Source: Candidatus Poribacteria bacterium (lineage in GTDB: Bacteria; Poribacteria; WGA-4E; GCA-2687025). Taken from it: a stretch of 64,000 nucleotides of DNA. Numbering within the stretch: the stretch's first letter is position 1; each line of letters begins with the position of its first letter. A model generated the notes under the pieces. The model was given only the letters and a program-made list of their open reading frames with translations. It was not told the DNA's origin and ran no database searches. The position numbers and the translations under genes are program-made. Below, one piece after another: positions 44,668 through 54,501 of the stretch. The stretch covers positions 95,264 to 159,263 of the forward strand of contig BPJZ01000004.1 of NCBI GenBank assembly GCA_026004875.1, in the 5' to 3' direction.

Positions 44668-45779
44668 GGTGCTGTCTGTTCGACTTCCTCAAGAACCTCT
44701 CGGAGAGCGGCGACAAACCGCTCATTTTCTTCGGGCAGGCCGATCGTCACCCGAATGGAATCTGGAAAGCGATAACCTCCCATCGGTCGGACGATTACCC
44801 CGCGCCGAAGCAGCGCCTCCGCGACCCGTGCTCCGCTTCGCTTTAAGTGTACCAGGAGAAAGTTGGCGACGGAGGGAACCACCTCCAGGCCCAACGAGCG
44901 GAGGGCCTCTTCCAGGTAGGCCATTCCAACCTGATTGATCCGGCGGCCTTTTTCCAAATGGCCCTGATCTTCGAGGGCGGCGCGAGCCGCAGCCTGCCCT
45001 AGGGCGTTGACATTAAACGGCTGTCGAACGCGGTTCAACCAGCTGATCAGCTCCGGCCGCCCGATCCCATAGCCGACTCGGAGTCCGGCTAAGCCGTAGA
45101 TTTTGGAGAACGTTCGCGTGACTAGGACGTTTCGTCCTTGGCGGACGTACTCCAAGCCGTTTGGATAGTCCGGCGCCGTGACGTATTCAAAATAAGCCTC
45201 ATCGAGGACGACCAGGGTCGTTTCGGGAATTCGGTCGAGGAAGCGCTCAAGCTCGTTCCGGCGAACGTAGGTGCCGGTTGGGTTGTTCGGATTTGCGATG
45301 AAAACGATCTTCGTCTCCGGCCGGACGGCCTCCGCGAGCGCCTCCAGGTCGTAGGTGTACTCCCGGAGCGGGGGTTTGGTCGCCTTGGCGCCAAAGATCG
45401 CCCGGATCAGGTCGTAAACGACGAAGGCCTGATCCGAATAGGCCAGATGATCCCCCGGCAGTAGCAAGGCCTCGCCGAGCATTTGGAGGACCTCGTTCGA
45501 GCCGTTTCCCAGGAGGATCTGAGAGGGGTCCACGTCGAGATGTTCCGCCAGGGCCTGCTTCAAGTAGTAGGCGTTGCCGTCGGGGTAAAGGTGGACCTGC
45601 TTGGCAGCGGAGCGGATCGCCTCCAACGCACGGGGCGAAGGGCCAAGGGGGTTCTCGTTTGAAGCCAATTTGATGACGTCTTGGAGCCCCAGCTCCCGCT
45701 GGACCTCCTCGATCGGCTTTCCGCCCTGGTAGGGGCGGATCTGTTCGATGCCGGGCTTAGGACCGAACTTTCGAGTCAC
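44664..45779 (-). CDS. hisC: Histidinol-phosphate aminotransferase family
   Basis: IKLASNENPLGPSPRALEAI, NPNNPTGTYV, RTFSKIYGLAGLRVGYG. Confidence 0.93.
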   Translation of the reverse strand: MTRKFGPKPGIEQIRPYQGGKPIEEVQRELGLQDVIKLASNENPLGPSPRALEAIRSAAKQVHLYPDGNAYYLKQALAEHLDVDPSQILLGNGSNEVLQMLGEALLLPGDHLAYSDQAFVVYDLIRAIFGAKATKPPLREYTYDLEALAEAVRPETKIVFIANPNNPTGTYVRRNELERFLDRIPETTLVVLDEAYFEYVTAPDYPNGLEYVRQGRNVLVTRTFSKIYGLAGLRVGYGIGRPELISWLNRVRQPFNVNALGQAAARAALEDQGHLEKGRRINQVGMAYLEEALRSLGLEVVPSVANFLLVHLKRSGARVAEALLRRGVIVRPMGGYRFPDSIRVTIGLPEENERFVAALREVLEEVEQTAP

Positions 45780-46894
45780 GAGTTGAGCACCTCTCCCCGC
45801 GGGTAGGACCCAAGAACGCGCACCGAAAGACAGTAAGGCTCGATCTCCCGGAGGGCATCCGAAAGCGGCGGCGTCTCCGCGTGTCCTTCCAGATCGACGT
45901 AAAAGAGGTACTCCCAGGAGCGACGACGGGAGGGCCGGGAGTCGATACTGGTCAGGTTGACTCCGTGGTCCCGGAAGCGCTCCAGAACGCGCACCAGCGC
46001 CCCGACCTCGTCCTTGACCATAAACTGGATCGAGGTTTTATCCTCGCCGGAGGGGTCGGCGGCGTGGTGGCCGATCACCAGGAATCGGGTCAGGTTTTCG
46101 ACGCGGTCCTCGATATTTTCGGCGACGATCTGGAGGCCGTAGATGTCGGCCGCTAGGCGGCTGCAGATAGCTGCGGCGTTAGGTTCTTGACCGGCCCGTT
46201 TCGCAGCGGCGGAGGTGCTGGCTTCCACAATTTGAGCGACCTGAGGTAGGTGGGTGCTCAGCCAGTTCCGACATTGGGCCAACGCCTGTTGGTGCGAATA
46301 GACCACCCGGACGGCCTCTAGGGGGCACGTGGCGGCCAACTGGTGGTGCACTTGGAGGAGAATCTCGCCGCAGATCTTCAGCGGCGAATCGGAGAACAGG
46401 TCCAACGTTTCAATGACGACGCCCTGAGTTGAGTTCTCTACAGGGACGACGCCGTAATCCGCCTCGTTCCGCTCGACGCTCCGGAACACGTCCCGCTGAG
46501 TTGGCTGCGAGAGGTAGTCCACCTGTTCGCCAAAGTGCCGCCGCGCGGCCAGATGGGTAAAGCTTCCCGCATCGCCGAAATAGGCGATCCGCAACCGCCG
46601 TTCAAGCGCCCGTGTGGCGGAGATAATCTCCCGATAGATCGCCGCGACGGCGGCGTCTGAGAAGACGCCTTCCTTTCGGTTCAGCTCGCGCACCCGATCC
46701 AGGACGCACCGCTCCCGCTCCGGAGCGTAGATCGCTCGGCGACGTGCCTCCTTGAACGTCCCGATCCGCTGAGCCAACCGGCCCCGCTCGGCAAGCAACC
46801 GGACGATGGACGCATCGATCTCGTCAATGCGACGACGAAGCGTCTCGAGGTCCTCCGGCGCCTCCTCTAAGGGAGCCTGAGGATCTAGAGTCAA
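45776..46894 (-). CDS. pheA: Chorismate mutase / prephenate dehydratase with ACT domain
   Basis: LRRRIDEIDASIVRLLAERGRLAQRIG; IAYFGDAGSFTHLAARRHFG; VPVENSTQGVVIETLDLF; ACT region LTSIDSRPSRRRSWEYLFYVDLEGH. Confidence 0.95.
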   Translation of the reverse strand: MTLDPQAPLEEAPEDLETLRRRIDEIDASIVRLLAERGRLAQRIGTFKEARRRAIYAPERERCVLDRVRELNRKEGVFSDAAVAAIYREIISATRALERRLRIAYFGDAGSFTHLAARRHFGEQVDYLSQPTQRDVFRSVERNEADYGVVPVENSTQGVVIETLDLFSDSPLKICGEILLQVHHQLAATCPLEAVRVVYSHQQALAQCRNWLSTHLPQVAQIVEASTSAAAKRAGQEPNAAAICSRLAADIYGLQIVAENIEDRVENLTRFLVIGHHAADPSGEDKTSIQFMVKDEVGALVRVLERFRDHGVNLTSIDSRPSRRRSWEYLFYVDLEGHAETPPLSDALREIEPYCLSVRVLGSYPRGEVLNS

Positions 46895-46921
46895 GCGGCA
46901 ACCCCCTGAGAGCCTCGACCG

Positions 46922-47179
46922 TTACGGCTTTCGCGACTCGATCACCTTTCGCATCGCGGCGATCATCTCGTTGTCGGTCGGGTTCTCCTTGACCATTCGG
47001 GTGAACTCTTCTTCCGTGAGGCCGTACTTCTCCAGGAACGCCTTATCGGCGGGGCAGGGATAGATGTACTCCCCGATCACCCCGCGCAGCTTGGCGCGGG
47101 CCTTGTCGGTAATCCGCGCCAGCCAGGGAATGTTCCCGATGATCACATCTCGGCCTCGAGGCTTCCAATCCAACGGCAT
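46922..47179 (-). CDS. DUF5069-like small protein
   Basis: 85 aa; IPWLARITDKARAKLRGVIGEYIYPCPADKAFLEKYGLTEEEF. Confidence 0.65.
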   Translation of the reverse strand: MPLDWKPRGRDVIIGNIPWLARITDKARAKLRGVIGEYIYPCPADKAFLEKYGLTEEEFTRMVKENPTDNEMIAAMRKVIESRKP

Positions 47180-47238
47180 CGTGCCCTCCTCCTTCTAAGA
47201 GTTTTACGTTGAAAGCGGCTTTGCGCTTCTGCATCAGA

Positions 47239-47267
47239 ACCATACCGGAAGCGCGAAACGCTGTCAA
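47239..47267 (-). promoter_or_regulatory. Putative sigma-70 promoter TTGACA-N17-TATGGT for the DUF5069/aromatic operon
   Basis: Perfect -35, good -10, 17-bp spacing, about 60 nt upstream of the ATG at 47179. Confidence 0.6.
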
Positions 47268-47299
47268 CGGCTGCGAGAACCGGGTCACTCGGCCTTCCC

Positions 47300-47329
47300 T
47301 TGACCCACCGGACCGGAAGGCACTAGTAT
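47300..47329 (+). promoter_or_regulatory. Putative promoter of tRNA-Met (TTGACC-N18-TAGTAT)
   Basis: -35/-10 ending 16 nt before the tRNA. Confidence 0.5.
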
Positions 47330-47345
47330 TTTTACGCTTCCAGGT

Positions 47346-47421
<76 letters not shown>

Positions 47422-47708
47422 TTTTTCGTGCTCGGAAGCCCGCCCAACGCTGCGTTTTCGGGTAGCCCAAAGTGACCCCCTTCCAGAACTGCTAAAAGCA
47501 GGTGCGGCTTTCCTGACCCTTTCCTGAAATTTGGGAAAGGACCGGGGAAGCGATGGAACGCCACAAACCGTTCTCAGTTACGGAACCTTGGCCTTGACGG
47601 CGTCCTTTCAAGGAGGGTCGATTCGAACGAGCGCACCCAGAAAGAATCGGGAAAGCTCAGGAAAAGCGACCTCGCTTGCCCGACAGCGGCGAGCTCGCTT
47701 TACAGAAC

Positions 47709-48698
47709 TCAGCGCTCTTCGGCCTCCTTGAGGAGCTCTTGAACGTATTCGCGGAGGCGTCGCTGTTCGGGGGTAGGGCTCCCCTCTTCGGGGATGAGAG
47801 CGTAGCGCAAGAAGGCTTGCTGCGCCTCTAGGGCGGTGCCGACGCTGTGCCAGTGGCCCGCAACCTCGACGGCGACCAACGTGCCCTCTGCGGCGCGACG
47901 CTGAAGCAGCTCGGTGAAGTTGAACTCTTGCTCGACGGAGCCGCTTCCTGCAACGAGAAACTCCATATCCTCCGGACGGACGAGATACCGCCCGATCACG
48001 GCGAAATAGACCTCCTCCCCCTCGAGGAGAGAGGGGATCGGGTCCTGGGGCTTTTCCTCCATCGCCCGGACGCGATAGGCACGCCAACCTGAGGTGTTCT
48101 GGACCGTCAAAGGCTCCGGGTCGACGACGACGAGCCCAAACCGACTGGCCGTCTCGCGCGAAACCCGCTGGACGCCGACGACCGTTGCGCCGGTCTCTTG
48201 GTGGACGGCAATCAGTTGAGCCATCGCCGGGGTGCGACTGTGCACCAGATCGTCTCCCAGGGCAACACAGGCCCCTACAAACGGGCGACCCGCCTGGTCC
48301 CCCGCCTGCAGATAAGGGGCCGCCAACGAAACGGCCACTCCAAAGCCGTTCGGTACCTGCTGGGTGACCACATGGAGCCGGTCCAGACGAGGGCGCTCCT
48401 GAATCTGGCGGAGCTCCTCCTGCTTCTTTCGCCGGTGTAGATACTCGTCCAGCAACGGGTTGGTTTCCAGAGGGTTCAAGAACCGCTCGATCAAGTCGCG
48501 ATAGTGGCCTGGGCCGGTGACCACCACCCCTTCCCGGATACCACTTCGGATCGCCTCCCGGAGGATCTCCTCCAGGACCGGAACGCCGTTCCGTCCGACG
48601 TTGATCAACGCCTTCGGCTTGGCTCCGTAGCCGGTCAGCCCCAAGGCCCGGGTCGCCATTCCAAAGGCCGCCACAACGAGCAGATAAGCCGGCTCCAA
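47709..48698 (-). CDS. GalU-like nucleotidyltransferase (UTP-glucose-1-phosphate uridylyltransferase family) with variant signature
   Basis: VVAAFGMATRALGLTGYGAKPKALINVGRNGVPVLEEIL..., GDDLVHSRTPAMAQLI, RAMEEKPQDPIPS. ORF is open to 48767; TTG at 48698 is a plausible start. Confidence 0.75.
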   Translation of the reverse strand: MEPAYLLVVAAFGMATRALGLTGYGAKPKALINVGRNGVPVLEEILREAIRSGIREGVVVTGPGHYRDLIERFLNPLETNPLLDEYLHRRKKQEELRQIQERPRLDRLHVVTQQVPNGFGVAVSLAAPYLQAGDQAGRPFVGACVALGDDLVHSRTPAMAQLIAVHQETGATVVGVQRVSRETASRFGLVVVDPEPLTVQNTSGWRAYRVRAMEEKPQDPIPSLLEGEEVYFAVIGRYLVRPEDMEFLVAGSGSVEQEFNFTELLQRRAAEGTLVAVEVAGHWHSVGTALEAQQAFLRYALIPEEGSPTPEQRRLREYVQELLKEAEER

Positions 48699-48746
48699 AC
48701 CGATCCGCCCCTTTCTGTCCTCGTTTCGCCCTTCGACTCCCTCCGA

Positions 48747-48752
48747 TATAAT
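48747..48752 (+). promoter_or_regulatory. Perfect -10 box TATAAT upstream of rhomboid gene (weak -35)
   Basis: ccgaTATAATgaag, 27 nt before the ATG at 48779. Confidence 0.45.
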
Positions 48753-48778
48753 GAAGGGGTCCCGCAAAGGAGTAAAGG

Positions 48779-49465
48779 ATGAACTGGACTACCCGCAACC
48801 GCGCCTTTCGGCGGCCGCGATGGCTACCTCCGGTCGTTCAGTATCTGCTGATCGCCAACGTGGCCGTCTTTTTGCTGGAATGGGTTCTGATTAGCATCGC
48901 CCCGTCGGCCTACTTTCGACTGTTCGACACGCGGACGGGACTGTTTCCGTTGAGAACGAACTTTCAACCGGAGTACGCCGGCTACTTTGGAATGTTCCGC
49001 CCCTGGCAGTTAGTGACCTACATGTTTCAGCACAACGGGCTCTTTCACCTGCTTTTGAACATGTTTCTACTCTGGATTTTCGGGGCGGAGGTTGAGGAGC
49101 GTTGGGGATCGCGTCATTTTGGGATCTTCTACTTTCTCTGCGGGGTGGGCGGCGGCCTACTGCAGATTCTGGCCCCCATGCTTCTGCGTCAGGCGCCTCA
49201 ACCGGTGGTCGGAGCCAGCGGCGCGGTGGCCGGGGTGCTGCTGGCGTTTGGGATGATGTTCCCCAATCGGATCGTCCCCCTTCCGCTGATAATCATCGTT
49301 CCCGTCCCGGCTCGAATCATGGTGATCCTCTACGCTGGCGTCGAGATCGTCCGAGGGGTGCTGGGCAACTCGAACATCGCCCACTTCGCGCACCTGGGCG
49401 GAATGCTGTTCGGTTACTTCTACATTAAGTACCAGATGCGACGGGGCGCGTTTTATCGGGAGTAG
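48779..49465 (+). CDS. Rhomboid-family intramembrane serine protease
   Basis: FHLLLNMFLLWIFG, VVGASGAVAGVLLAFG, NIAHFAHLGGMLFGYF. Confidence 0.92.
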   Translation: MNWTTRNRAFRRPRWLPPVVQYLLIANVAVFLLEWVLISIAPSAYFRLFDTRTGLFPLRTNFQPEYAGYFGMFRPWQLVTYMFQHNGLFHLLLNMFLLWIFGAEVEERWGSRHFGIFYFLCGVGGGLLQILAPMLLRQAPQPVVGASGAVAGVLLAFGMMFPNRIVPLPLIIIVPVPARIMVILYAGVEIVRGVLGNSNIAHFAHLGGMLFGYFYIKYQMRRGAFYRE

Positions 49466-50738
49466 AACTCCAAAGAGGAAGCTCGTTCCGGATCGCTCGG
49501 CCCTCCACCCAGACGGCGCGAACGTTCCAGTCGGTATCGAAGACGACGATGTCCGCGTCGTATCCGCGGGCAAGGTAGCCCTTGCTTCGAAGACCCAGGC
49601 CATCCGCCGGGCTGGCCGTTGCTGCACGGACGGCCTCGGCGATGCCAAGTCCCCAGGAGATCGCGTTTTTCAGCCCCTCCGCAAGGGTGATCACGCTGCC
49701 GGTCAGGCGCTTCCCCGGTATGCCGTCGGCGGCGCCGTCATCAATGTAAAGCGCTCCGTCAATCCAATAGGTCCGCCTCCGCGTTACTTCGCCTTCCAGT
49801 TCCCGCTCCTCGCGGCTGACCCAGAAGCCGGTGGCCGGGTCCCGCTCAAAGAAATCTTGAAATCGGTGCGCCCTGAGCGCCGCCGGATAGAGCGCATCGG
49901 TGATCAACCCCATCCGTTCGGCCCCCTTGAGGCGAAAGGCAAAAAGCCCCCAGAGCCGGTGAACGTGCCGCCCGTCGGCGATCAGCTCCGCGTGCACGCG
50001 GGGGTCCTCTAGGACCGCTTCGAGAGCCCCCACCTGGCGACGGTGATGACCGCTCATTGCGTTGTACAGGTGAACCGCCCAGCGCACGCCGGCTTCGATC
50101 GCTGCCCGTGCCGTTGGATAGTCTGCGTCGGTATGTCCTATCGCCGGGACAAGACGGTACTCCTCCGCCCGCTGGGCCAGGTAACGGGTCAGCCTCAAGT
50201 CCTCGTCCAGCTCCACGGCGTAGGAGAAGATGCGGATCTCCCCGCCGGAGGCCTTCCAGAGCCGCTGAAACGCTTCGATCGTGGGGGGCTCCAAATAGGC
50301 GGCTTCGTGGGCGCCGCGCTTTTGAGGGGAGCCGAACTTCCCTTCGATATGGGCCCCCAATACCCGCGCTCCGTCCTCGATCGGATTTCGCGCCGCTTCG
50401 CCGATGGCCACCATCGCGCGCTCGATGCGCTCCATTGGCGCCGCAAAGACCGCCGGCACCACCGCTGTCGTCCCGTGATAAGCGTGCGCTCGAGCCAGAC
50501 GATAGACCGCCTCGACCGTTCCCTCCATGCTGTCGGCCCCGTCCCCACCGTGAAGGTGCGTGTCAATCAACCCGGGCACGACCCGGCCGCCTTGCGCGTC
50601 GTAGACGCGATCCGGCAAAGGCAGTCCTGACGCCTCCCCGATCGCCAAGATGCGCCTTCCTTGGAAGGTCAACGTCCTGGCGTCGCTGCGCTCCGGCGTC
50701 CAGATCTCCGCATTTCTCAGTTGAACCACCTCTTCCAT
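49425..50738 (-). CDS. nagA: N-acetylglucosamine-6-phosphate deacetylase
   Basis: VVPGLIDTHLHGGDGADSMEGT, GAHIEGKFGSPQKRGAH, HLYNAMSGHHRRQVGALEAVL, LIADGRHVHRL. Confidence 0.9.
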   Translation of the reverse strand: MEEVVQLRNAEIWTPERSDARTLTFQGRRILAIGEASGLPLPDRVYDAQGGRVVPGLIDTHLHGGDGADSMEGTVEAVYRLARAHAYHGTTAVVPAVFAAPMERIERAMVAIGEAARNPIEDGARVLGAHIEGKFGSPQKRGAHEAAYLEPPTIEAFQRLWKASGGEIRIFSYAVELDEDLRLTRYLAQRAEEYRLVPAIGHTDADYPTARAAIEAGVRWAVHLYNAMSGHHRRQVGALEAVLEDPRVHAELIADGRHVHRLWGLFAFRLKGAERMGLITDALYPAALRAHRFQDFFERDPATGFWVSREERELEGEVTRRRTYWIDGALYIDDGAADGIPGKRLTGSVITLAEGLKNAISWGLGIAEAVRAATASPADGLGLRSKGYLARGYDADIVVFDTDWNVRAVWVEGRAIRNELPLWSSTPDKTRPVASGT

Positions 50739-50785
50739 CAGCGCTGTCTTTCGGCCTCCATCGGAGAGAAGGGGCTCCGACGCCC

Positions 50786-51235
50786 TCACCCTTCGGTGGG
50801 CTCTGGGGCTTCCTGATCCTCTTCGTAGAAGCTGCTGCAGTCGGCGCACAGGCCGTAGATTTCGATTCGACGTCGCTCCGCGAGGAACTGATACTTCTCC
50901 GTAACCGCCTCCAAGGCGTGCTCGAGATCGGCACTGGTGAACTCGATCACCTTCCCACAGTTGCGACAGATCATATGCTCGTGGGACTTAGGCCCGAGGG
51001 TGTTTTCGTAATAGGTCTGCTTCTCGCCGGCGCGGAACGACTGACGGAGCAGCCCTGCTTCGATCAACAACGGCAGCGTCCGATAGATGGTCGCCTTGGA
51101 GACCCGTTTCCCCTGCTGGCGCATCCGGATCAGGAGGTCCTCCGCCTCAAAGTGAGAATCGGCCATGAGCACTTCGCGGAGGATGTCCAACCGTTCGTCG
51201 GTGACCTTCTTCCCACGCCGGCGGAGGTACTCCAC
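50786..51235 (-). CDS. Fur-family transcriptional regulator
   Basis: KVTDERLDILREVLMADSHFEAEDLL...KATIYRTLPLLIEAGLL...HEHMICRNCGKVIEFTSADLEHAL...GLCADC. GTG start. Confidence 0.9.
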   Translation of the reverse strand: MEYLRRRGKKVTDERLDILREVLMADSHFEAEDLLIRMRQQGKRVSKATIYRTLPLLIEAGLLRQSFRAGEKQTYYENTLGPKSHEHMICRNCGKVIEFTSADLEHALEAVTEKYQFLAERRRIEIYGLCADCSSFYEEDQEAPEPTEG

Positions 51236-51526
51236 AAAACCGCTGAATCTGCGCCTGAAGCGTTGCTGGATCGGGGCCTTCGGGTGATCGCATGAGCTTT
51301 GCGTCCGAGGACGGTTCCTCTGCGGGACAGGTTCAGTGAAAAACGGCCTTCCTCACGCCCTTTCGCCAAAAGGAAACCACAGATCGGCGCTGATGTCAAA
51401 GGTTCCGGAGCCAGACCTTAGGGTCAAAAGGGGGCTTTTTGCCTCCGACGCTCCTCTACGGTAGGCTCTGAATGGGGGAGGTTTCTTTGGCGTCCAAAAG
51501 AGGTCAACACCAAAGGGAGGTAAGCC

Positions 51527-52360
51527 ATGAGGCGGAAGGTTTCCTTTCGCCACGGGTCTTTATCTTTTGTTCTTCTTTTTCTCCTCGGAGCGTTCACCCG
51601 AGCTCAGGAAGGCCCGATCCTCTTTGAGGACGACTTTAGCGATCCCAACTGGGAGGCCCGATGGGAGATTCACGACGATGGGGCCGAGGGCAACCCGAGC
51701 AACTGGGTGATCGGGCCGGCGGGCGGGCTGCCCGAGGGAGCGTTTGGCAACACGGTGAACACCCTTCGCGGCGGAGGGGCCGGCGGGAACGACGAGCAGC
51801 CCGGCTCCTACGCGCTCCTGCGCGACCCGCGCTCACGCGAGTGGACCGATTACCGAGTCTCGGCGGAGATGTACCACATGGACAACGACTACGCTGGGCT
51901 CTTCGTCCGGTATGTGGACGAGCTGAACTACATCCGCGCCTGGGTCAAACAGGAGGAGGCCGACCTTGGCGGAGCGATGGCGTTCAGCATCGACAAGCAG
52001 ATTGACGGCAAATGGACGATGTTTTTCAAAACCGGTGGGCCGGGCGTCGGCGGAGATGGGATCACCGGCACGCCGGTGCCCAAAGAGGTCAAGCAGGTAC
52101 CTCAGCGGGTCTGGTTCACAATGACCGTCGAGGTGCTCGGGGATACGGTCACTCTCTTCATTGACGGGGTAAAGGTGGCTTCGGTCAGCGATTCCGACTT
52201 CGCCCCCGGCGGCAAGCTGGAGCGAGGAACGATCGCTCTGTACAACTCGACCAATCCGATGGCTTACGACAACGTGGTCGTCGAGGGAATCGGCCGCCTG
52301 CCCGTCTCTTCCCGGGGGAAGTTAGCGACCTACTGGGGAGCGCTTCGCGCAGGGAGGTAG
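51527..52360 (+). CDS. Secreted LamG/DUF1080-like (concanavalin-like) protein
   Basis: Signal peptide; ILFEDDFSDPNWEARWEIHDDG...SEWTDYRVSAEMYHMDNDYAGLFVRY...VTLFIDGVKVASVSDSDF...GTIALYNSTNPMAYDNVVVE. Confidence 0.7.
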   Translation: MRRKVSFRHGSLSFVLLFLLGAFTRAQEGPILFEDDFSDPNWEARWEIHDDGAEGNPSNWVIGPAGGLPEGAFGNTVNTLRGGGAGGNDEQPGSYALLRDPRSREWTDYRVSAEMYHMDNDYAGLFVRYVDELNYIRAWVKQEEADLGGAMAFSIDKQIDGKWTMFFKTGGPGVGGDGITGTPVPKEVKQVPQRVWFTMTVEVLGDTVTLFIDGVKVASVSDSDFAPGGKLERGTIALYNSTNPMAYDNVVVEGIGRLPVSSRGKLATYWGALRAGR

Positions 52361-52489
52361 TCTAAAAGGCACACGCGGCCGTCCAGGCTTCACGGAGCAG
52401 GCACAATTCCATCGGTACCGACTGTTCAGGGGAAGGGATCGGCGCCTCAGTCGCTGCGGTGGAGGGCCTTTGTCCTTGCAGCAGTTCTT

Positions 52490-54346
52490 GTGCCCTTGAA
52501 CGCCTATTGGATCGCGCTGACCGAGATGGTATGGTCCTCCCTTCACTTCACCGCGGCGTCGCTCCCTTTGAACGTGGTGTTCATTCTCTCCCTTTTGCTC
52601 CTGTACAACGCAGCGATCGGTCGGCTGGCCCCATCTTGGCGGCTCTCGCCCTCGGATCTTTTGATCGTCTACGTGGTCTTGGCGAGCGCCAGCGCGATCA
52701 GCGGTTACGACAGTCTCATCGGCCTGATCGGAGTGCTCCCGCACGCGGCATGGTTTGCAACGCCCGCGAACGACTGGAACGGGCTTTTTGGTGGTCATCT
52801 GCCGGAGGGATTCCTCCTCACCGATCGCGACGCGGTGCGCGCCTTCTACGCCGGAGGGGCCTTCTTCTTTTCAGAAGGCTACTGGCGGGCCTGGATGGCT
52901 CCTTGGCTCCGGTGGGGCCTCTGGATGCTCGCCTTGGCAACCTTCTCCCTCTGCGTCACCGTCCTTCTCCGGCGGCCCTGGACGGAGCAGGAGAAGCTGA
53001 GCTACCCGATCATCCAGCTTCCTATCGAGCTCAGCCGCCGGGAGACCGTTCTATTTCGGGGATCTCTGTTTTGGGTTGGGTTTGCCCTTGCCGGGCTGGT
53101 GGACCTGCTGAACGGGCTCAACTACCTGTATCCCAGCCTTCCGAGCGTTCCCGTTCGGGGAATTCAGCTAGAGCGTTACCTGACGGAAAGACCCTGGAAC
53201 GCGATCGGCTGGACGCCGGTCCGTTTTCGTTTTTTCATGATCGGGATGACCTATCTGCTCCCGCTGGACTTGTCGGTCTCCTGCTGGGTTTTCTACTGGG
53301 TCCGGAAGGCGGAACAGATCGTCGGAAGCGCAATGGGGTGGCATCGTCTTCCCGGCTATCCGTTTCCTGGTCAGCAGGCGATCGGAGGGCTCATCGGTCT
53401 GGGCCTGTTAGCGTTGGTCGGCATGAGACGGCACCTGGCAACCGCCGTACGGGCAGCGGTTTGGAACGATGGAAGGGAGGTCGACCGCGGGGAGCCGATC
53501 TCCTATCGAGCGGTTGCGATCGGCGGAATCGTTTCAGGTTTGGCGATGTTCTTGCTCAGTCTCCAGCTAGGCTTAGCGCCGTGGGCCTCGTTGATCTTTG
53601 CGACGATCTTCTGGGCGATGTACATCGGGATGACCCGGATCCGTGCCGAAGCCGGCGTGCCGGAGCACGACCTTCACTTGGCTTCTCCTCAGGAGACGTT
53701 GGTCGCCCTGCTCGGGACGCGCCGACTTGGGCCCCGGAACCTAAGTGGCCTCTCCCTCTTTGTCTGGTTCAGCCGCCGGAAGCGGAACTACTTAATGCCC
53801 CATCAGTTGGAGGCGTTCAAGATCGCTGAGCGTTCAGGGCTTCCGGCGCGGGGCGTCTTCGCAACCCTGCTGCTCGCCTCCGCGATGGGACTGATCGCAG
53901 CGCTGCTGATCTTCCCCGCGGTGCTTTATCGCTATGGAGCGGAGTCCCGAGCCTACGGGATGAAGGAGGTGGGGGAGAGCACCTTCTCCCAGCTCGCTGG
54001 GTGGATCCAATACCCGCGCGATCCGGACCTTTTAGCCTCCAGCTTCTTTTTTGGTGGAATGGGGTTCACCGCACTGCTTATGTTTCTTCGACATCGCTTT
54101 GTCTGGTGGCCACTTCACCCAGCGGGTTACGTCCTGGGGACCGGATTTGGGGTTGAGGACTACTGGTTTGCGATGGTGCTCTCTTCCACCTGCAAATGGC
54201 TGGTGCTTCGGCACGGTGGCGTTCGCGCCTATCGTCGTTCGCTGCCGTTTTTCTTTGGACTGATTCTAGGCGACTATCTGCTCGCCTGCGGCTGGGCGCT
54301 TCTTGGGGTTGTACTCGATCGCCCGATGTACACGGTCTGGCTGTGA
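52490..54346 (+). CDS. Large polytopic membrane protein, DUF6785/DUF6784-like
   Basis: 618 aa with many TM segments; SYPIIQLPIELSRRE, FYWVRKAEQIVGSAMGWHRLPGYPFPGQQAIGGLIGLGLLAL, TRIRAEAGVPEHDLH. Confidence 0.7.
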   Translation: MPLNAYWIALTEMVWSSLHFTAASLPLNVVFILSLLLLYNAAIGRLAPSWRLSPSDLLIVYVVLASASAISGYDSLIGLIGVLPHAAWFATPANDWNGLFGGHLPEGFLLTDRDAVRAFYAGGAFFFSEGYWRAWMAPWLRWGLWMLALATFSLCVTVLLRRPWTEQEKLSYPIIQLPIELSRRETVLFRGSLFWVGFALAGLVDLLNGLNYLYPSLPSVPVRGIQLERYLTERPWNAIGWTPVRFRFFMIGMTYLLPLDLSVSCWVFYWVRKAEQIVGSAMGWHRLPGYPFPGQQAIGGLIGLGLLALVGMRRHLATAVRAAVWNDGREVDRGEPISYRAVAIGGIVSGLAMFLLSLQLGLAPWASLIFATIFWAMYIGMTRIRAEAGVPEHDLHLASPQETLVALLGTRRLGPRNLSGLSLFVWFSRRKRNYLMPHQLEAFKIAERSGLPARGVFATLLLASAMGLIAALLIFPAVLYRYGAESRAYGMKEVGESTFSQLAGWIQYPRDPDLLASSFFFGGMGFTALLMFLRHRFVWWPLHPAGYVLGTGFGVEDYWFAMVLSSTCKWLVLRHGGVRAYRRSLPFFFGLILGDYLLACGWALLGVVLDRPMYTVWL

Positions 54347-54501
54347 CCGAAGCGACCACACCTCCGGATCGGTCTCCTCCTTAATCTTTCAGCCAACCTA
54401 CGGGACCCAAACGCTCACGGCCAAGCGCTTTAGAGGGCCTTCGGTTTCTTGTATCTCTCCGCGGGTTCGGGGCGTATCTCGCAACAGCTGAGAGAAAGGG
54501 G

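Noticed and set aside
52459-53829. 456-aa plus-strand ORF overlapping the DUF6785-like gene
   Set aside because: Arg/Gly/Ser-rich shadow frame of a clear membrane protein.
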